Assembly (NCBI GenBank): GCA_958447445.1
Contig: CAUDAE010000020.1
Coordinates: forward strand, 1 to 20,302
Source: an uncultured Collinsella sp.
GTDB taxonomy: Bacteria; Actinomycetota; Coriobacteriia; Coriobacteriales; Coriobacteriaceae
DNA: 20,302 bases
Direction of reading: 5' to 3'
In this document: piece after piece, positions 8,353 through 17,752 of the stretch
Layout of the letters: every line of letters starts with the position of its first letter
Position numbering within the stretch: position 1 is the stretch's first letter
Notes under the pieces: generated by a model
The model's database searches: none
Told to the model about the DNA's origin: nothing
Seen by the model: the letters and a program-made list of their open reading frames with translations, nothing else
Translations under genes and position numbers: made by a program

Positions 8353-9573
8353 GTGGGTAACCACTTCCGTACCTCCGGTGCGGGCGATGATGCCCCCAAG
8401 ACGCAGGCAGGCGTCCAGGGCAGTCGTTTCGCCACTCCGGATTCAGAGGGCCAGCCTGTTGCTCAGGCCCCCGCTCAGCCGGCAGATCAGGCACAGCCGG
8501 CATCCGATCCCTTTGCCTACAATCCAACCAGCGATGTCGCGCTTTCCGGCACGGCGGGTTTTGAGCCCGTTCAGGCCGTGACCGCTCGCGTGGAGCAGCC
8601 TCAGGCTGGTGCCGCCACGCCGCAGCCTACCATGGCCGGCATTCCCGACCCCTTGGCCCCTGCGGCGCCGGCTCCTCAGCCTGCGCAGTCCGGTCTCTTT
8701 GCCGCTATTCCCGACCCCACGCAGCCTGCTGCCCCGGTGGTCGAGAGCGATCAGGCCGCCGAGGTCGCAAGCCTCGATAACGCGCTCAACAACCCCGATT
8801 TTACGTCGGTGTTTGCGCCCATCGATCCCCAGGCCAGCCGCAAGAAGATGGCCAAGCAGGCCGGTGTCGAGCCCGTCATCCTTATGGAGCATGTCACCAA
8901 GATCTATCCGGCACAGCCCAACAAGCCTGCACTCGACGACATCAACATCGAGATCTATCCGGGCGAGTTCGTCTTCCTGGTCGGTCACTCCGGCTCGGGT
9001 AAGACCACGCTGCTGTCGACGCTCAACCGTGACGTCAAGCCGACGAGCGGTCGCATCCTGGTTGCCGGTCAGGACCTCATGAAGATCAAGAACCGCAAGG
9101 TTCCGTTCCTGCGCCGCCAGATTGGCGCCGTGTTCCAGGACTTTAAGCTTCTGCCGCAAAAAACCGCCTACGAAAACGTGGCGTTTGCCCTGCAGTGCAT
9201 CGGCAAGCCCAAGGGCGTCATTCGCAGCCAGGTGCCCGAGGTGCTGCGTCTGGTCGGTCTGGCCGATCAGATGGACTCGCTGCCCGACCAGCTTTCCGGT
9301 GGCGAGCAGCAGCGCGTTGCCGTCGCCCGCGCTATGGTCAACCGTCCGCCGCTGCTGATCTGCGACGAGCCGACGGGCAACCTCGACCCGGCGATCTCGC
9401 TGGGAATCATGAAGCTGCTCGAGCGTATTAACCGCACCGGCACCACCGTGATCGTCGCCACGCACGACCGCGAGATGGTCGATAGCATGCACCGTCGCGT
9501 GATCGCCCTCGAGGGCGGCCACGTTATCCGCGACCAGGAGAGGGGAGGTTACGGCAACTATGGCACCAACTAA
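8353..9573 (+). CDS. ftsE: Cell division ATP-binding protein FtsE with long N-terminal extension
   Basis: FtsE is the ABC ATPase that works with FtsX at the division site to activate peptidoglycan hydrolases. The ABC domain spans about 174-395: Walker A GHSGSGKT (211-218), Q-loop Gln262 in VFQDFKLLP, signature LSGGEQQR (314-321), Walker B LLICDEP (334-340) and H-loop His371. FtsE is normally about 225 aa; this one is 406 aa because residues 1 to about 173 form an Ala/Pro/Gln-rich, probably disordered region with two IPDP motifs (97-100, 119-122) and no membrane segment. The GTG start has AAGGAG at 8342-8347, five bases upstream. A shorter start at ATG 8848 (Met166) lacks a good ribosome binding site, so the long form is preferred. 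The gene overlaps ftsX by 14 bases. Confidence 0.94.
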   Translation: MGNHFRTSGAGDDAPKTQAGVQGSRFATPDSEGQPVAQAPAQPADQAQPASDPFAYNPTSDVALSGTAGFEPVQAVTARVEQPQAGAATPQPTMAGIPDPLAPAAPAPQPAQSGLFAAIPDPTQPAAPVVESDQAAEVASLDNALNNPDFTSVFAPIDPQASRKKMAKQAGVEPVILMEHVTKIYPAQPNKPALDDINIEIYPGEFVFLVGHSGSGKTTLLSTLNRDVKPTSGRILVAGQDLMKIKNRKVPFLRRQIGAVFQDFKLLPQKTAYENVAFALQCIGKPKGVIRSQVPEVLRLVGLADQMDSLPDQLSGGEQQRVAVARAMVNRPPLLICDEPTGNLDPAISLGIMKLLERINRTGTTVIVATHDREMVDSMHRRVIALEGGHVIRDQERGGYGNYGTN

Positions 9574-10480
9574 CGTGGGCTACTCCTTCAAAGAGGCAAT
9601 CAGCCACTTCTTCCGTAACTGGACTACCTCGCTCGGCGCCGTCATCACGATCTTCCTTTCGCTGTTTATCATCGGCCTGTTCATCATGGGCTCTGCGATG
9701 CTGAACTCCGTGATCGGCACCGTCGAGGATCAGGTTGTCATCAACGCGTTCATTAGTGATGACGCCGATCAGGCCGATGTTCAGGCTTTTGAGGCCGAGC
9801 TTAAGACGTGGAATAACGTCAAGTCCGTGACCTATAAGGACAAGGACGACGCGCTGGCCGAGTATACGAGCAAGATGTCGGGCAACGCCGACGCCACCAT
9901 GAGCGCGCTCGATGGCCAGAACCCGCTGCCGGCTTCCTTCGCTATTGAGATGGACGATCCGTCCAAGGTCGAGAGCACGGCAAAGAAGCTCAAGAAGGAT
10001 GCCGATTTCCAGAAGATCGCGGATGACGGCGACGTCAACGCGAGCGTGCTGTACGGCCAGGAGGAAGTGAGCCGCCTGTTCCAGGTGACCAACTACATCC
10101 GCATCGCCGCCGTGGTGCTCGTTGGCCTGCTGACTTTTATCGCGTTCATCTTTATCAACAACACGATTCGCCTGTCCATTACGGCGCGTCGTCGTGAGAT
10201 TGCGATTATGCGTCTGGTCGGCGCCAGCAACGGCTTCATTCGTGGCCCGTTTATCACCGAGGGCGTACTGCAGGCCATTTTGGGCTCGCTGCTTTCCATC
10301 GGCGTTCTGGAGCTGCTGCGCAATCTGATGATTCCGCGTTTGCAGGAGAGCATCGGCTGGATGTCGTTCGCCCTGCCGATGCAGTACTACCTGGTGACCT
10401 ATGCTGCGCTGATTCTGGTCGGCGTGATTATCGGTCTCTTTGGTTCTGCCATTGCCATGCGCCGCTACCTGCGCGTGTAG
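9560..10480 (+). CDS. ftsX: Cell division protein FtsX
   Basis: FtsX is the membrane partner of FtsE, 306 aa. The layout is that of the family: a short cytoplasmic start, TM1 at about 24-48, an extracellular domain at about 50-178 that would recruit a peptidoglycan hydrolase, then TM2 (179-200), TM3 (232-254) and TM4 (276-298). The cytoplasmic REIAIMRLVGAS (212-223) between TM2 and TM3 is the coupling region that contacts FtsE. The start is ATG 9560, inside the end of ftsE, with AGGGGAGG at 9541-9548. No hydrolase gene follows; rnr is next, after a terminator. Confidence 0.96.
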   Translation: MAPTNVGYSFKEAISHFFRNWTTSLGAVITIFLSLFIIGLFIMGSAMLNSVIGTVEDQVVINAFISDDADQADVQAFEAELKTWNNVKSVTYKDKDDALAEYTSKMSGNADATMSALDGQNPLPASFAIEMDDPSKVESTAKKLKKDADFQKIADDGDVNASVLYGQEEVSRLFQVTNYIRIAAVVLVGLLTFIAFIFINNTIRLSITARRREIAIMRLVGASNGFIRGPFITEGVLQAILGSLLSIGVLELLRNLMIPRLQESIGWMSFALPMQYYLVTYAALILVGVIIGLFGSAIAMRRYLRV

Positions 10481-10505
10481 GCATGCCTGGAATTCATCCC
10501 TTCCA

Positions 10506-10538
10506 ACGGGTCGTCTCTTATGGGGCGGCCCGTTTTTT
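10506..10538 (+). terminator. Terminator of ftsEX
   Basis: ACGGGTCGTC (10506-10515) pairs with GGCGGCCCGT (10524-10533), with two G-T pairs, followed by TTTTTT (10533-10538). Its T-run overlaps the -35 box of the next promoter. Confidence 0.88.
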
Positions 10539-10565
10539 GTCCCCTAGGGATGATTTGGGTAGACT
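10537..10565 (+). promoter_or_regulatory. Predicted promoter of rnr
   Basis: TTGTCC (10537-10542) and TAGACT (10560-10565) are spaced by 17 bases. A start near 10572 leaves a leader of about 30 bases with AGGAGG. The overlap with the ftsEX terminator is compact but workable. Confidence 0.55.
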
Positions 10566-10603
10566 CTTGGGATGTAAACGGCAATCGATAGTTAGGAGGC
10601 GCC

Positions 10604-12739
10604 ATGGGGCGCAATAACAAGCATAAGCGTGGAGCTCGCAATAAACGCGGGCCGGTGCGCAGCGAACGCCGTCCGAGCCTGACCGGGCGCGTGCAGCTCC
10701 ATGAGCACAGTGCCTATGTCATAACCGAGAATGGCGACTACAAGGTCATGGGCCGTGGCAAGCGCGAGATTATGGATGGCGATACCGTTGCCGTGAGCAT
10801 TAAGAACAGCCCGCACGGTGAGCGGCGCGCCGTGATCGAAGGCGTGGTTGAGCGCGCAGCCATAAGCGTGGTGGGTACGTACCAGACCGCCGGTCCGCTC
10901 GGTGTGATCGAGCCGCTCGATTCGCGTCTGAAGACCGACTTCTTCATTCTGCCCGAGGATACCTCGGCGGATCGTCTGGGCGTCCACCCGGGTGATGCCG
11001 TTGTCGCGCGCATTTTGACCTACCCGACGCGCCTGGAATCGGGCACCGTGACGATCGAACGCCGCATTGGCGGAGATGACGCGCCCGATTTGGGCGTTCA
11101 ATATGTGATGGCGCGTTACGGCTATACCGATAGCTATCCCAAGGCCGCGCTGGACGAGGCCGAGGGGCTTTCGCTCGATGTGTCCGCGGCGCTTAAGGAC
11201 CCGCTCCGCCGCGATCTGCGCGACCGCTTTGTCATCACGATCGACCCAGTCGACGCGCGTGACTTTGACGATGCCATTTCGTTGGAGCGCACGCCCGAGG
11301 GTGGCTACAAGCTGGGCGTCCATATCGCCGACGTCTCGCACTATGTGGCGTGGGACGGGCATATCGATCTTGAGGCTCGTCACCGCACGACGTCGGTGTA
11401 TCTTGCCGATCGTGTACTCCCCATGTTGCCCGAGCGCCTGTCTAATGACCTGTGCTCGCTTCGTCCCGACGAGGACCGCTTGGCGTTTACCGTCGACATT
11501 GAGCTCGACGCGCAGGGCCGCGTGCGCCAGTACGACCCTTATCCCAGCGTGATTCGCTCGCGCGTGCGCATGGACTATGATGGCGCCGAGGCGCTGCTGG
11601 TGCGTGCTGGCGCGGTGGAGTACTCGGTGCTGGAGGGTGCCGCCGAGGATGTTGCGGCTGCCGAGGCCTCGCGCGAGGAGGCGCTTGAGCGTGGGCTTAC
11701 ATGCGAGGAGGCAGCCCTCGGCTATAACGTCGACCTGGGTGATTTTTTGGTTGTCGCCAACGAGCTTGCGGAGCTCCGCCGCCGCATTCGTCGCGCGCGC
11801 GGTTCGGTCGACTTTGATACGGCCGAGATCCGCGCGCTCTTGGACGAGGACGGTGTGCCCGTGCAGATCGTGGCCCGCGAGCGCTCGTGCGCCACGTCGC
11901 TGATCGAGGAGGCCATGCTGCTCGTCAACGAGTGCGTGGCCGAGTGGCTGGCTGACCGCGACATTGAGGCTTGCTATCGCGTGCACGACGATCCCAGCCC
12001 CGACAGCCTGCACGGTGCCGCCGTGGCGCTGGCGCAGCTGGGCATCATCGATGACCGCCGTGCGGCTGGTATTGCCCTGGGAAGTCCCGATGAGCTGCAG
12101 GCTGCGGTTGACGCCGCGGCCGGCACGGCTAACGCTCCGCTCGTCAACACGTTGCTCTTGCGCAGTATGCAGCGCGCGCTGTACAAGCCACGCAACGAGG
12201 GCCACTTTGCGCTTGCCGCGCCGTGCTATTGCCACTTCACGAGTCCCATCCGTCGCTACCCCGATCTGGTGGTGCACCGCGTGCTCAAACTGCAGTTGGC
12301 CTATGAGCAGCTCGGCGGCAAGGACGCCTTGGTCCGTACGCCGCGGCTGATCGGCAAGGGGCGCGAGTCGCTGCCGCGCATTCTGCCGCAGATCTGCCGC
12401 GCATGTAGCGATGCCGAGCGCGCGGCAGATGCCGCCAGCCATGCGACGCAAAAGATCAAGATTGCCCAGTACTATGAGGACCGTCTGGGTGAGCGCTATG
12501 CTGGAACCGTCTCGTGGGTTAGCAGCATGGGCCTCTTTGTGCGCTTGGACCTAACACAGGTCGAGGGCCTGGTTTCAATTAAGAGCCTGGGCAACGAGTG
12601 GTTCGAGTTCGACGAGGACGCGCTTACGCTGACGGGCGCCGACACGGGGACTCGCTATGAACTGGGCCAGCGCGTGATTATCGAGGTCTCGCGCGTCAAT
12701 ACCACGCGTGGACACTTGGACTTTAAGCTTATCCATTAG
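10604..12739 (+). CDS. rnr: Ribonuclease R (RNB-family 3'-5' exoribonuclease)
   Basis: RNase R degrades structured RNA processively from the 3' end and takes part in rRNA quality control and mRNA decay. The product is 711 aa. The basic start MGRNNKHKRGARNKRG is followed by OB-type cold-shock domains at about 25-150, the RNB catalytic domain with the metal-binding DPVDARDFDDA (214-224), and an S1 domain at about 629-711. HFTSPIRRYPDLVVH, the typical RNB C-terminal signature, is present. The long Lys-rich C-terminal tail of the E. coli enzyme is absent: the protein ends at DFKLIH. ATG 10604 has AGGAGG four bases upstream. In many bacteria smpB and tmRNA lie next to rnr; they are not in this window. 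Confidence 0.95.
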   Translation: MGRNNKHKRGARNKRGPVRSERRPSLTGRVQLHEHSAYVITENGDYKVMGRGKREIMDGDTVAVSIKNSPHGERRAVIEGVVERAAISVVGTYQTAGPLGVIEPLDSRLKTDFFILPEDTSADRLGVHPGDAVVARILTYPTRLESGTVTIERRIGGDDAPDLGVQYVMARYGYTDSYPKAALDEAEGLSLDVSAALKDPLRRDLRDRFVITIDPVDARDFDDAISLERTPEGGYKLGVHIADVSHYVAWDGHIDLEARHRTTSVYLADRVLPMLPERLSNDLCSLRPDEDRLAFTVDIELDAQGRVRQYDPYPSVIRSRVRMDYDGAEALLVRAGAVEYSVLEGAAEDVAAAEASREEALERGLTCEEAALGYNVDLGDFLVVANELAELRRRIRRARGSVDFDTAEIRALLDEDGVPVQIVARERSCATSLIEEAMLLVNECVAEWLADRDIEACYRVHDDPSPDSLHGAAVALAQLGIIDDRRAAGIALGSPDELQAAVDAAAGTANAPLVNTLLLRSMQRALYKPRNEGHFALAAPCYCHFTSPIRRYPDLVVHRVLKLQLAYEQLGGKDALVRTPRLIGKGRESLPRILPQICRACSDAERAADAASHATQKIKIAQYYEDRLGERYAGTVSWVSSMGLFVRLDLTQVEGLVSIKSLGNEWFEFDEDALTLTGADTGTRYELGQRVIIEVSRVNTTRGHLDFKLIH

Positions 12740-12764
12740 CTAAATCCCGACTCGTGGCGAGAGA

Positions 12765-12796
12765 GCGGAGGGCGGTCTTTCGGGACCGCCCTTCGC
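12765..12796 (+). terminator. Terminator-like hairpin after rnr
   Basis: Positions 12765-12777 pair with 12784-12796 (13 bp, one G-T) around the stable loop TTTCGG. It is followed by ATTT only, so termination may be incomplete. Confidence 0.7.
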
Positions 12797-12861
12797 ATTT
12801 GAATCGTGACTACCTTGTCGTCTGCTCGGCCGCCCGCTTACCTGCTATTTGAGAGGTAAAA

Positions 12862-12896
12862 CCTACCAAAATAAACCTGTCCCTTTTGGCAGGTTT
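12862..12896 (+). repeat. Palindromic AACCTG repeat, copy B, before the recombinase gene
   Basis: AAACCTG (12873-12879) pairs with CAGGTTT (12890-12896), with CC/GG inside and loop CTTTT. The upstream CCTACCAAAAT matches copy A at 751. It ends 19 bases before the recombinase ATG, so it could be an operator or leader hairpin for that gene, or part of a dispersed repeat family. Confidence 0.65.
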
Positions 12897-12915
12897 ACAA
12901 GAAAGCGGGGATGAG

Positions 12916-13521
12916 ATGGCGACGGTGTACGGGTATGCGCGGGTGAGTTCGCGCGATCAGAATCTGAATCGGCAGCTGGATGCGCTGAGCGCCTATGGCG
13001 TGGGCTCAGCGAATATTTATGCCGACCATGCGAGCGGCAAGGACTTCGATCGACCGCATTATCGCGAGCTGTTGCACGTCCTGGGAGACGGGGACGTGCT
13101 GGTGGTGCTTTCTATCGACCGACTTGGTCGTAATTACGCCGAGATTCTTGAGGAATGGCGACGCATTACCAAGGAGCTCGGGGTTGCCATTGTGGTGTTG
13201 GACATGCCATTGCTTGACACGCGCGCTAGGGCCAGCGGCGCGCCGGATGTGACCAACACCCTGATTGCCGATATTGTGCTGCAACTGCTGAGCTACGTGG
13301 CGCAGGTGGAGCGCGAGAATATCCATCGGCGCCAGGCGGAGGGAATTGCAGCGGCGCGGGCGCGAGGGGTTCGTTTCGGTCGACCTCGCAAGCCGTGCCC
13401 TCCTCAGTTTGAGCTGGTGCGCGATAGCTATGAGGCAGGCGATATTACCCGCAGCCAGGCAGCAAAGTGCCTGGGCGTGTGCGTGGGGACGTTCGATCGC
13501 TGGATGCGCGAGGCGGGGTAG
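12916..13521 (+). CDS. Small serine recombinase (resolvase/invertase family)
   Basis: This is a site-specific DNA recombinase of the resolvase/invertase type, 201 aa. The N-terminal catalytic domain begins TVYGYARVSSRDQN, with the nucleophile Ser11 after Arg9, and has IDRLGRN (67-73) and the long helix after VERENIHRRQAEGI. The C-terminal about 35 residues (EAGDITRSQAAKCLGVCVGTFDRWM) are a helix-turn-helix that binds DNA. ATG 12916 is preferred, with GGGG five bases upstream; a longer frame from TTG 12886 would begin inside the palindrome. No transposase, res-like cluster or invertible segment is evident nearby. It may be a remnant of a mobile element or act on a distant site. Confidence 0.92.
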   Translation: MATVYGYARVSSRDQNLNRQLDALSAYGVGSANIYADHASGKDFDRPHYRELLHVLGDGDVLVVLSIDRLGRNYAEILEEWRRITKELGVAIVVLDMPLLDTRARASGAPDVTNTLIADIVLQLLSYVAQVERENIHRRQAEGIAAARARGVRFGRPRKPCPPQFELVRDSYEAGDITRSQAAKCLGVCVGTFDRWMREAG

Positions 13522-13625
13522 GGGTTTGCGTCGCTTTGTCGCTTCCTGTTGCGATTCAAATTTTGATACGGTGACGATGCCATTTGGGGCTACACTCGCT
13601 GATATTCAAAAAAGGAGGTTGGCCC

Positions 13626-14207
13626 TTGGCACGCGTAAAACAAATAATCGGATGGACCGCAATTGTTCTGTTCGTTGCAACGCTGGCGGGCATCTGGGTG
13701 CTGACGGAGTAAAATGCGGTGGAGACGTCGTTGCTGAGCGAGTCTACCGCGCGTGTGGTGGAGGGCCAGGCTACGGGCGTTCAGGCTGTCGATGCCACGG
13801 GTGAAGCTCAGGCGGAGAACGGAATGACCGGGGGCACCGATTCGGCTGCCTCGAATGTCCGGTCTGGCCGACTTGCTTCCATTCGCATGTGGGTGGGCAC
13901 GAACGTCCGTCGCGTTGCCCATACCGTAGAGTTTTTCTTCGTCGGATTGTTCGCCTCCGTGGTCGTGGTTTGCTTTTCCAGGCGTCCGTGGAGCGTATGC
14001 TCCCGTTGCGTGCCCGTATTGCTCTTTTGCGCCGCCTGCTCCGTTGGCGATCAGGTACATAAGATCTTTGTTCCCGGCAGGCATTTCGACGTTATCGATT
14101 TGGGATTCGATGCTGCGGGCTATGTCACCGCCATGCTGTTGGTATTGCTGGCAGCGGCGTTGGCGCGCCATGCGACTCGGCCGATTGGCGCCCATGCGAG
14201 GCGCTAG
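13626..14207 (+). pseudogene. VanZ-like membrane protein gene interrupted by an in-frame TAA
   Basis: A TTG at 13626 with AAAGGAGG seven bases upstream opens a frame of 28 codons (MARVKQIIGWTAIVL..., one membrane segment) that ends at TAA 13710-13712. The same frame then continues open to TAG at 14207. Joined, the protein of about 193 positions has the VanZ layout: an N-terminal membrane segment, a Ser-rich region (TSLLSESTARVV), RRVAHTVEFFFVGLF, DQVHKIFVPGRHFDVIDLGFD and further membrane segments. The TAA falls where VanZ proteins usually have Gln after the first membrane segment, so CAA to TAA is the simplest explanation. Re-initiation at GTG 13719, seven bases after the stop, could still give a 162-aa product without the first membrane segment. 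VanZ proteins are linked to low-level glycopeptide tolerance; function here is not shown. Confidence 0.75.
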
Positions 14208-14288
14208 CCGGTAACAAACCCGTTTCTGATAATGCGGCCTCGTTGAATTATTTTGTGTCGCGCGTATTTCCGAGCGGTCGGATTTGAG

Positions 14289-14315
14289 GGGCGAGCGGTA
14301 GAACGCTCGCCCTTT
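14289..14315 (+). terminator. Terminator after the VanZ-like gene
   Basis: GGGCGAGCG (14289-14297) pairs perfectly with CGCTCGCCC (14304-14312), followed by TTT. It separates this gene from the MurNAc cluster. Confidence 0.7.
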
Positions 14316-14326
14316 GTGCGCCACGA

Positions 14327-14345
14327 TGCGGCACAATGTACCGCA
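14327..14345 (+). promoter_or_regulatory. Candidate MurR operator
   Basis: TGCGGCACAATGTACCGCA is a 19-base palindrome with one mismatched pair (8 of 9 arm positions agree). It covers a possible -10 box, CACAAT (14332-14337), and lies 67 bases before murR. A second small dyad, ACGAATCGTTCGT, is at 14365-14377. RpiR-family regulators bind such dyads; the assignment here is inferred from position. Confidence 0.45.
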
Positions 14346-14411
14346 AAAGCTGTTTGTATCCGGTACGAATCGTTCGTTGGTCTTTAATTCTTCTCAACGG
14401 AGGTGTTTGAG

Positions 14412-15263
14412 ATGGCAAACGGATTGCTTTTGCGGCTTCGCGAGCGTGAGCTCAGCGCGAGCCCGGCGGAACGCAATGTCATCGCATATGTAAGCGCTCA
14501 TCCGCACGAGGTGGTCGGGCTGTCCGTCCGCGGTCTTGCCGATGTCACGTTCTCCTCGCCCTCGAGCATTTTGCGCTTTTGCAAGCGTTTGGGTTTTGCG
14601 GGCTACAAGGAGTTCCAGCGCGAACTGATTGCCGAGCTGGCGCTCTTAGGTGACAAGAAAGACGTAGCCCTCGAGGACATCTCCATGGATGACAGCGTCG
14701 AACGTATCGTGGGGAAGGTGATGAAAAGCAACGTGCGCACGATCGAGGCGACGGCGCGAACGCTCGATTACACCGTCTTGGAGCGATGCGCGGCCCGTCT
14801 TAAGCGGGCACGCGCGGTCAATCTGTTCGGTATTGGTGCCTCTCGTTTGGTCGCGCACGACCTGGCGCAAAAGCTCATGCGTGTCGACAAAGAGTGCCAT
14901 CTGTACGACGACTGGCATGATCAGCTCTTATGTGCCAAGAACATGCATGAGGGCGATATGGCAATCGCCTTTAGCTACTCGGGCTTGACGCAAGAGGTGC
15001 TGGACTGCACCGCCGAGGCTCAACGTCACAACTGTCCCGTTGTGGCCGTTACCAAAGTAGATGGATCATCCAAGCTTGCCACCATGGCCGATGCCGTGCT
15101 CGGCGTTGCTGCGAGTGAACCCTTGTTCCGCAGCGGTGCCATGGCTTCGCGTATGGCCCAGCTTATGGTTGTCGATGCCCTTTACGCTGCTTACGTTGCC
15201 AGCGACTACGAACGGGCGACGCATGTCATTAAGCAAAACTACATCGAGAAACAGGAAAGATGA
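14412..15263 (+). CDS. murR: MurR/RpiR-family transcriptional regulator
   Basis: This is a sugar-phosphate-responsive regulator, 283 aa. Residues 1 to about 77 form the RpiR helix-turn-helix (SVRGLADVTFSSPSSILRFCKRLGFAGYKEF). Residues of about 110-250 form an SIS domain with FGIGASRLVAHDLAQKL and SYSGLTQEVLD, the phosphosugar site. In E. coli MurR represses murQP and responds to MurNAc-6-phosphate; the same role is inferred from the adjacent murQ and murP. ATG 14412 is chosen over GTG 14403 because GGAGG (14399-14403) lies eight bases before the ATG and overlaps the GTG. It ends in TGA, the only TGA among the intact genes here, 10 bases before murQ. It may regulate itself through the palindrome at 14327. 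Confidence 0.88.
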   Translation: MANGLLLRLRERELSASPAERNVIAYVSAHPHEVVGLSVRGLADVTFSSPSSILRFCKRLGFAGYKEFQRELIAELALLGDKKDVALEDISMDDSVERIVGKVMKSNVRTIEATARTLDYTVLERCAARLKRARAVNLFGIGASRLVAHDLAQKLMRVDKECHLYDDWHDQLLCAKNMHEGDMAIAFSYSGLTQEVLDCTAEAQRHNCPVVAVTKVDGSSKLATMADAVLGVAASEPLFRSGAMASRMAQLMVVDALYAAYVASDYERATHVIKQNYIEKQER

Positions 15264-15273
15264 GGTGAATGAA

Positions 15274-16197
<924 letters not shown>

Positions 16198-16254
16198 GTG
16201 CGCGGCGTGAGCTGATATGACATCCAGACGAGATACCCAATACAAGGAGGAGTT

Positions 16255-17685
16255 ATGACGAACAAAGAGCTGGCTCAAAAGCTGCTGGACCTTTTGGGCG
16301 GTAAAGACAACGTGCTGGCAAACGCGGCGTGCATGACGCGCCTGCGCGTGACCGTCAAAGACGCGGGCAACGTCGACACGGAGGGCATTAAGGCACTCGA
16401 CGGCGTGATGGGCCTGGTCGAGGACGACACGATGCAGATCGTGCTGGGTCCGGGCAAGGTGAATAAGGTGCTCGAGGAGTTCTCCAAGCTCACTGGCCTT
16501 GCGAAAGGCGTTGCCGACGAGAGCGTGGTTGACGCTGCGGCCACAAACAAGGCCGCGCAGAAGGCCAAGTACGAGTCTAAGCCGGTTCAGGCCTTCCTCA
16601 AGAAGATTTCCAATGTCTTCGTCGCCCTGCTTCCCGGCATCATTGCGGCTGGCCTCATCAACGGTATCTGCAACGTCATTAACGTCTCGACGGCAGGCGC
16701 GCTTGCAGGCGAGTGGTGCTACCAGGGCATTCGTTCCATGGGCTGGGCCCTGTTTGCCTATCTGCCCATCTTGGTGGGCTATAACGCGGCACGTGAGTTT
16801 GGTGGCTCCGCTGCGCTGGGCGGCATCGCCGGCATGATGTGTATCGCCAACAGTGCCATGCCCCTGCTTGCGCCTGGCGCGGCTGATCCTGCCACTGCCA
16901 TTCTGCTGCCGCTCACCAGTGCGCAGTACAACCCCGCAGCGGGCGGCATGATCGCGGCTCTCATCGCTGGCGCATTTTTTGCCTGGATGGAGCGTCAGAT
17001 TCGCAAGGTTATGCCCAACGCACTCGACACGTTCTTGTCTCCGCTGCTGGTGCTCATCATCGGCGCCTTTGCTCTGATGCTCGTCATCCAGCCGGTTGGC
17101 GCATGGCTGACGACTGCCATCTTTAGCGTTTTGACCTTTATCTTCGAGAAGCTGGGCGTCCTGGGCGGCTATATCCTGTCGGCAGGCTTCTTGCCGCTGG
17201 TTTCCGTCGGCCTGCATCAGACGCTCACGCCGATCCACGCTATGCTCAACGATCCCGACGGCGCTACCAAGGGTATCAATTACCTGCTTCCCATCCTTAT
17301 GATGGCTGGCGGCGACCAGGTCGGTGCCGGTTTGGCGCTGTACTTTAAGACCAAGAACGCCAAGCTCAAGAAGTACGTCGCAGAGTCCATTCCCGTTGGA
17401 ATCCTGGGTGTGGGCGAGCCTCTGATGTATGCTGTTACGCTGCCGCTCGTTCGTCCGTTTGTGACGGCCTGCCTGGGTGCCGGATTTGGCGGCGCGCTCG
17501 CGGCGCTGCTTCACATCGGCACGGTTTCTCAGGGCGTTTCCGGTCTGTTTGGCCTGCTGATCGTCGTTCCTGGCCAGCAGCTCGGCTACGTTGCCGCTAT
17601 GCTGCTTGCCTATGCCGCCGGCTTTGTCCTGACGTGGTTCTTTGGCGTCGACGAGCAGAAGATCAACGAGTTCTTTGGCGAGTAG
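16255..17685 (+). CDS. murP: PTS MurNAc-type transporter, EIIBC components
   Basis: This is a phosphotransferase-system permease of the glucose superfamily, 476 aa, predicted to import and phosphorylate MurNAc or a MurNAc-containing disaccharide. The EIIB domain (about 1-85) has the phosphorylated Cys26 in ACMTRLRVTVKD. The EIIC domain (about 100-476) has many membrane segments, VGLHQTLTPIHAMLND in the substrate region, and GVGEPLMYAV. No EIIA domain is fused, so a separate glucose-type EIIA must supply phosphate. ATG 16255 has AAGGAGG at 16244-16250. It lies 57 bases after murQ. Substrate is inferred from murQ and mupG; related permeases take up sucrose, trehalose or glucosides. Confidence 0.9.
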   Translation: MTNKELAQKLLDLLGGKDNVLANAACMTRLRVTVKDAGNVDTEGIKALDGVMGLVEDDTMQIVLGPGKVNKVLEEFSKLTGLAKGVADESVVDAAATNKAAQKAKYESKPVQAFLKKISNVFVALLPGIIAAGLINGICNVINVSTAGALAGEWCYQGIRSMGWALFAYLPILVGYNAAREFGGSAALGGIAGMMCIANSAMPLLAPGAADPATAILLPLTSAQYNPAAGGMIAALIAGAFFAWMERQIRKVMPNALDTFLSPLLVLIIGAFALMLVIQPVGAWLTTAIFSVLTFIFEKLGVLGGYILSAGFLPLVSVGLHQTLTPIHAMLNDPDGATKGINYLLPILMMAGGDQVGAGLALYFKTKNAKLKKYVAESIPVGILGVGEPLMYAVTLPLVRPFVTACLGAGFGGALAALLHIGTVSQGVSGLFGLLIVVPGQQLGYVAAMLLAYAAGFVLTWFFGVDEQKINEFFGE

Positions 17686-17752
17686 TTTGATATCGCGAGC
17701 CGTGTTGCTCGGGGTTCGCGGCGCGCGGCAGATTTCTTGATGTTATGGTTGT

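Noticed and set aside
8053..8527. Short frames over the 123-base palindrome on both strands
   Set aside because: They follow the palindrome symmetry, lack ribosome binding sites and have no family features.
8443..9522. A 359-codon minus-strand frame across ftsE
   Set aside because: Shadow of ftsE codon bias; no recognisable motif.
10592..12451. A 619-codon minus-strand frame across rnr
   Set aside because: Same antisense shadow effect; RNase R on the plus strand has all motifs.
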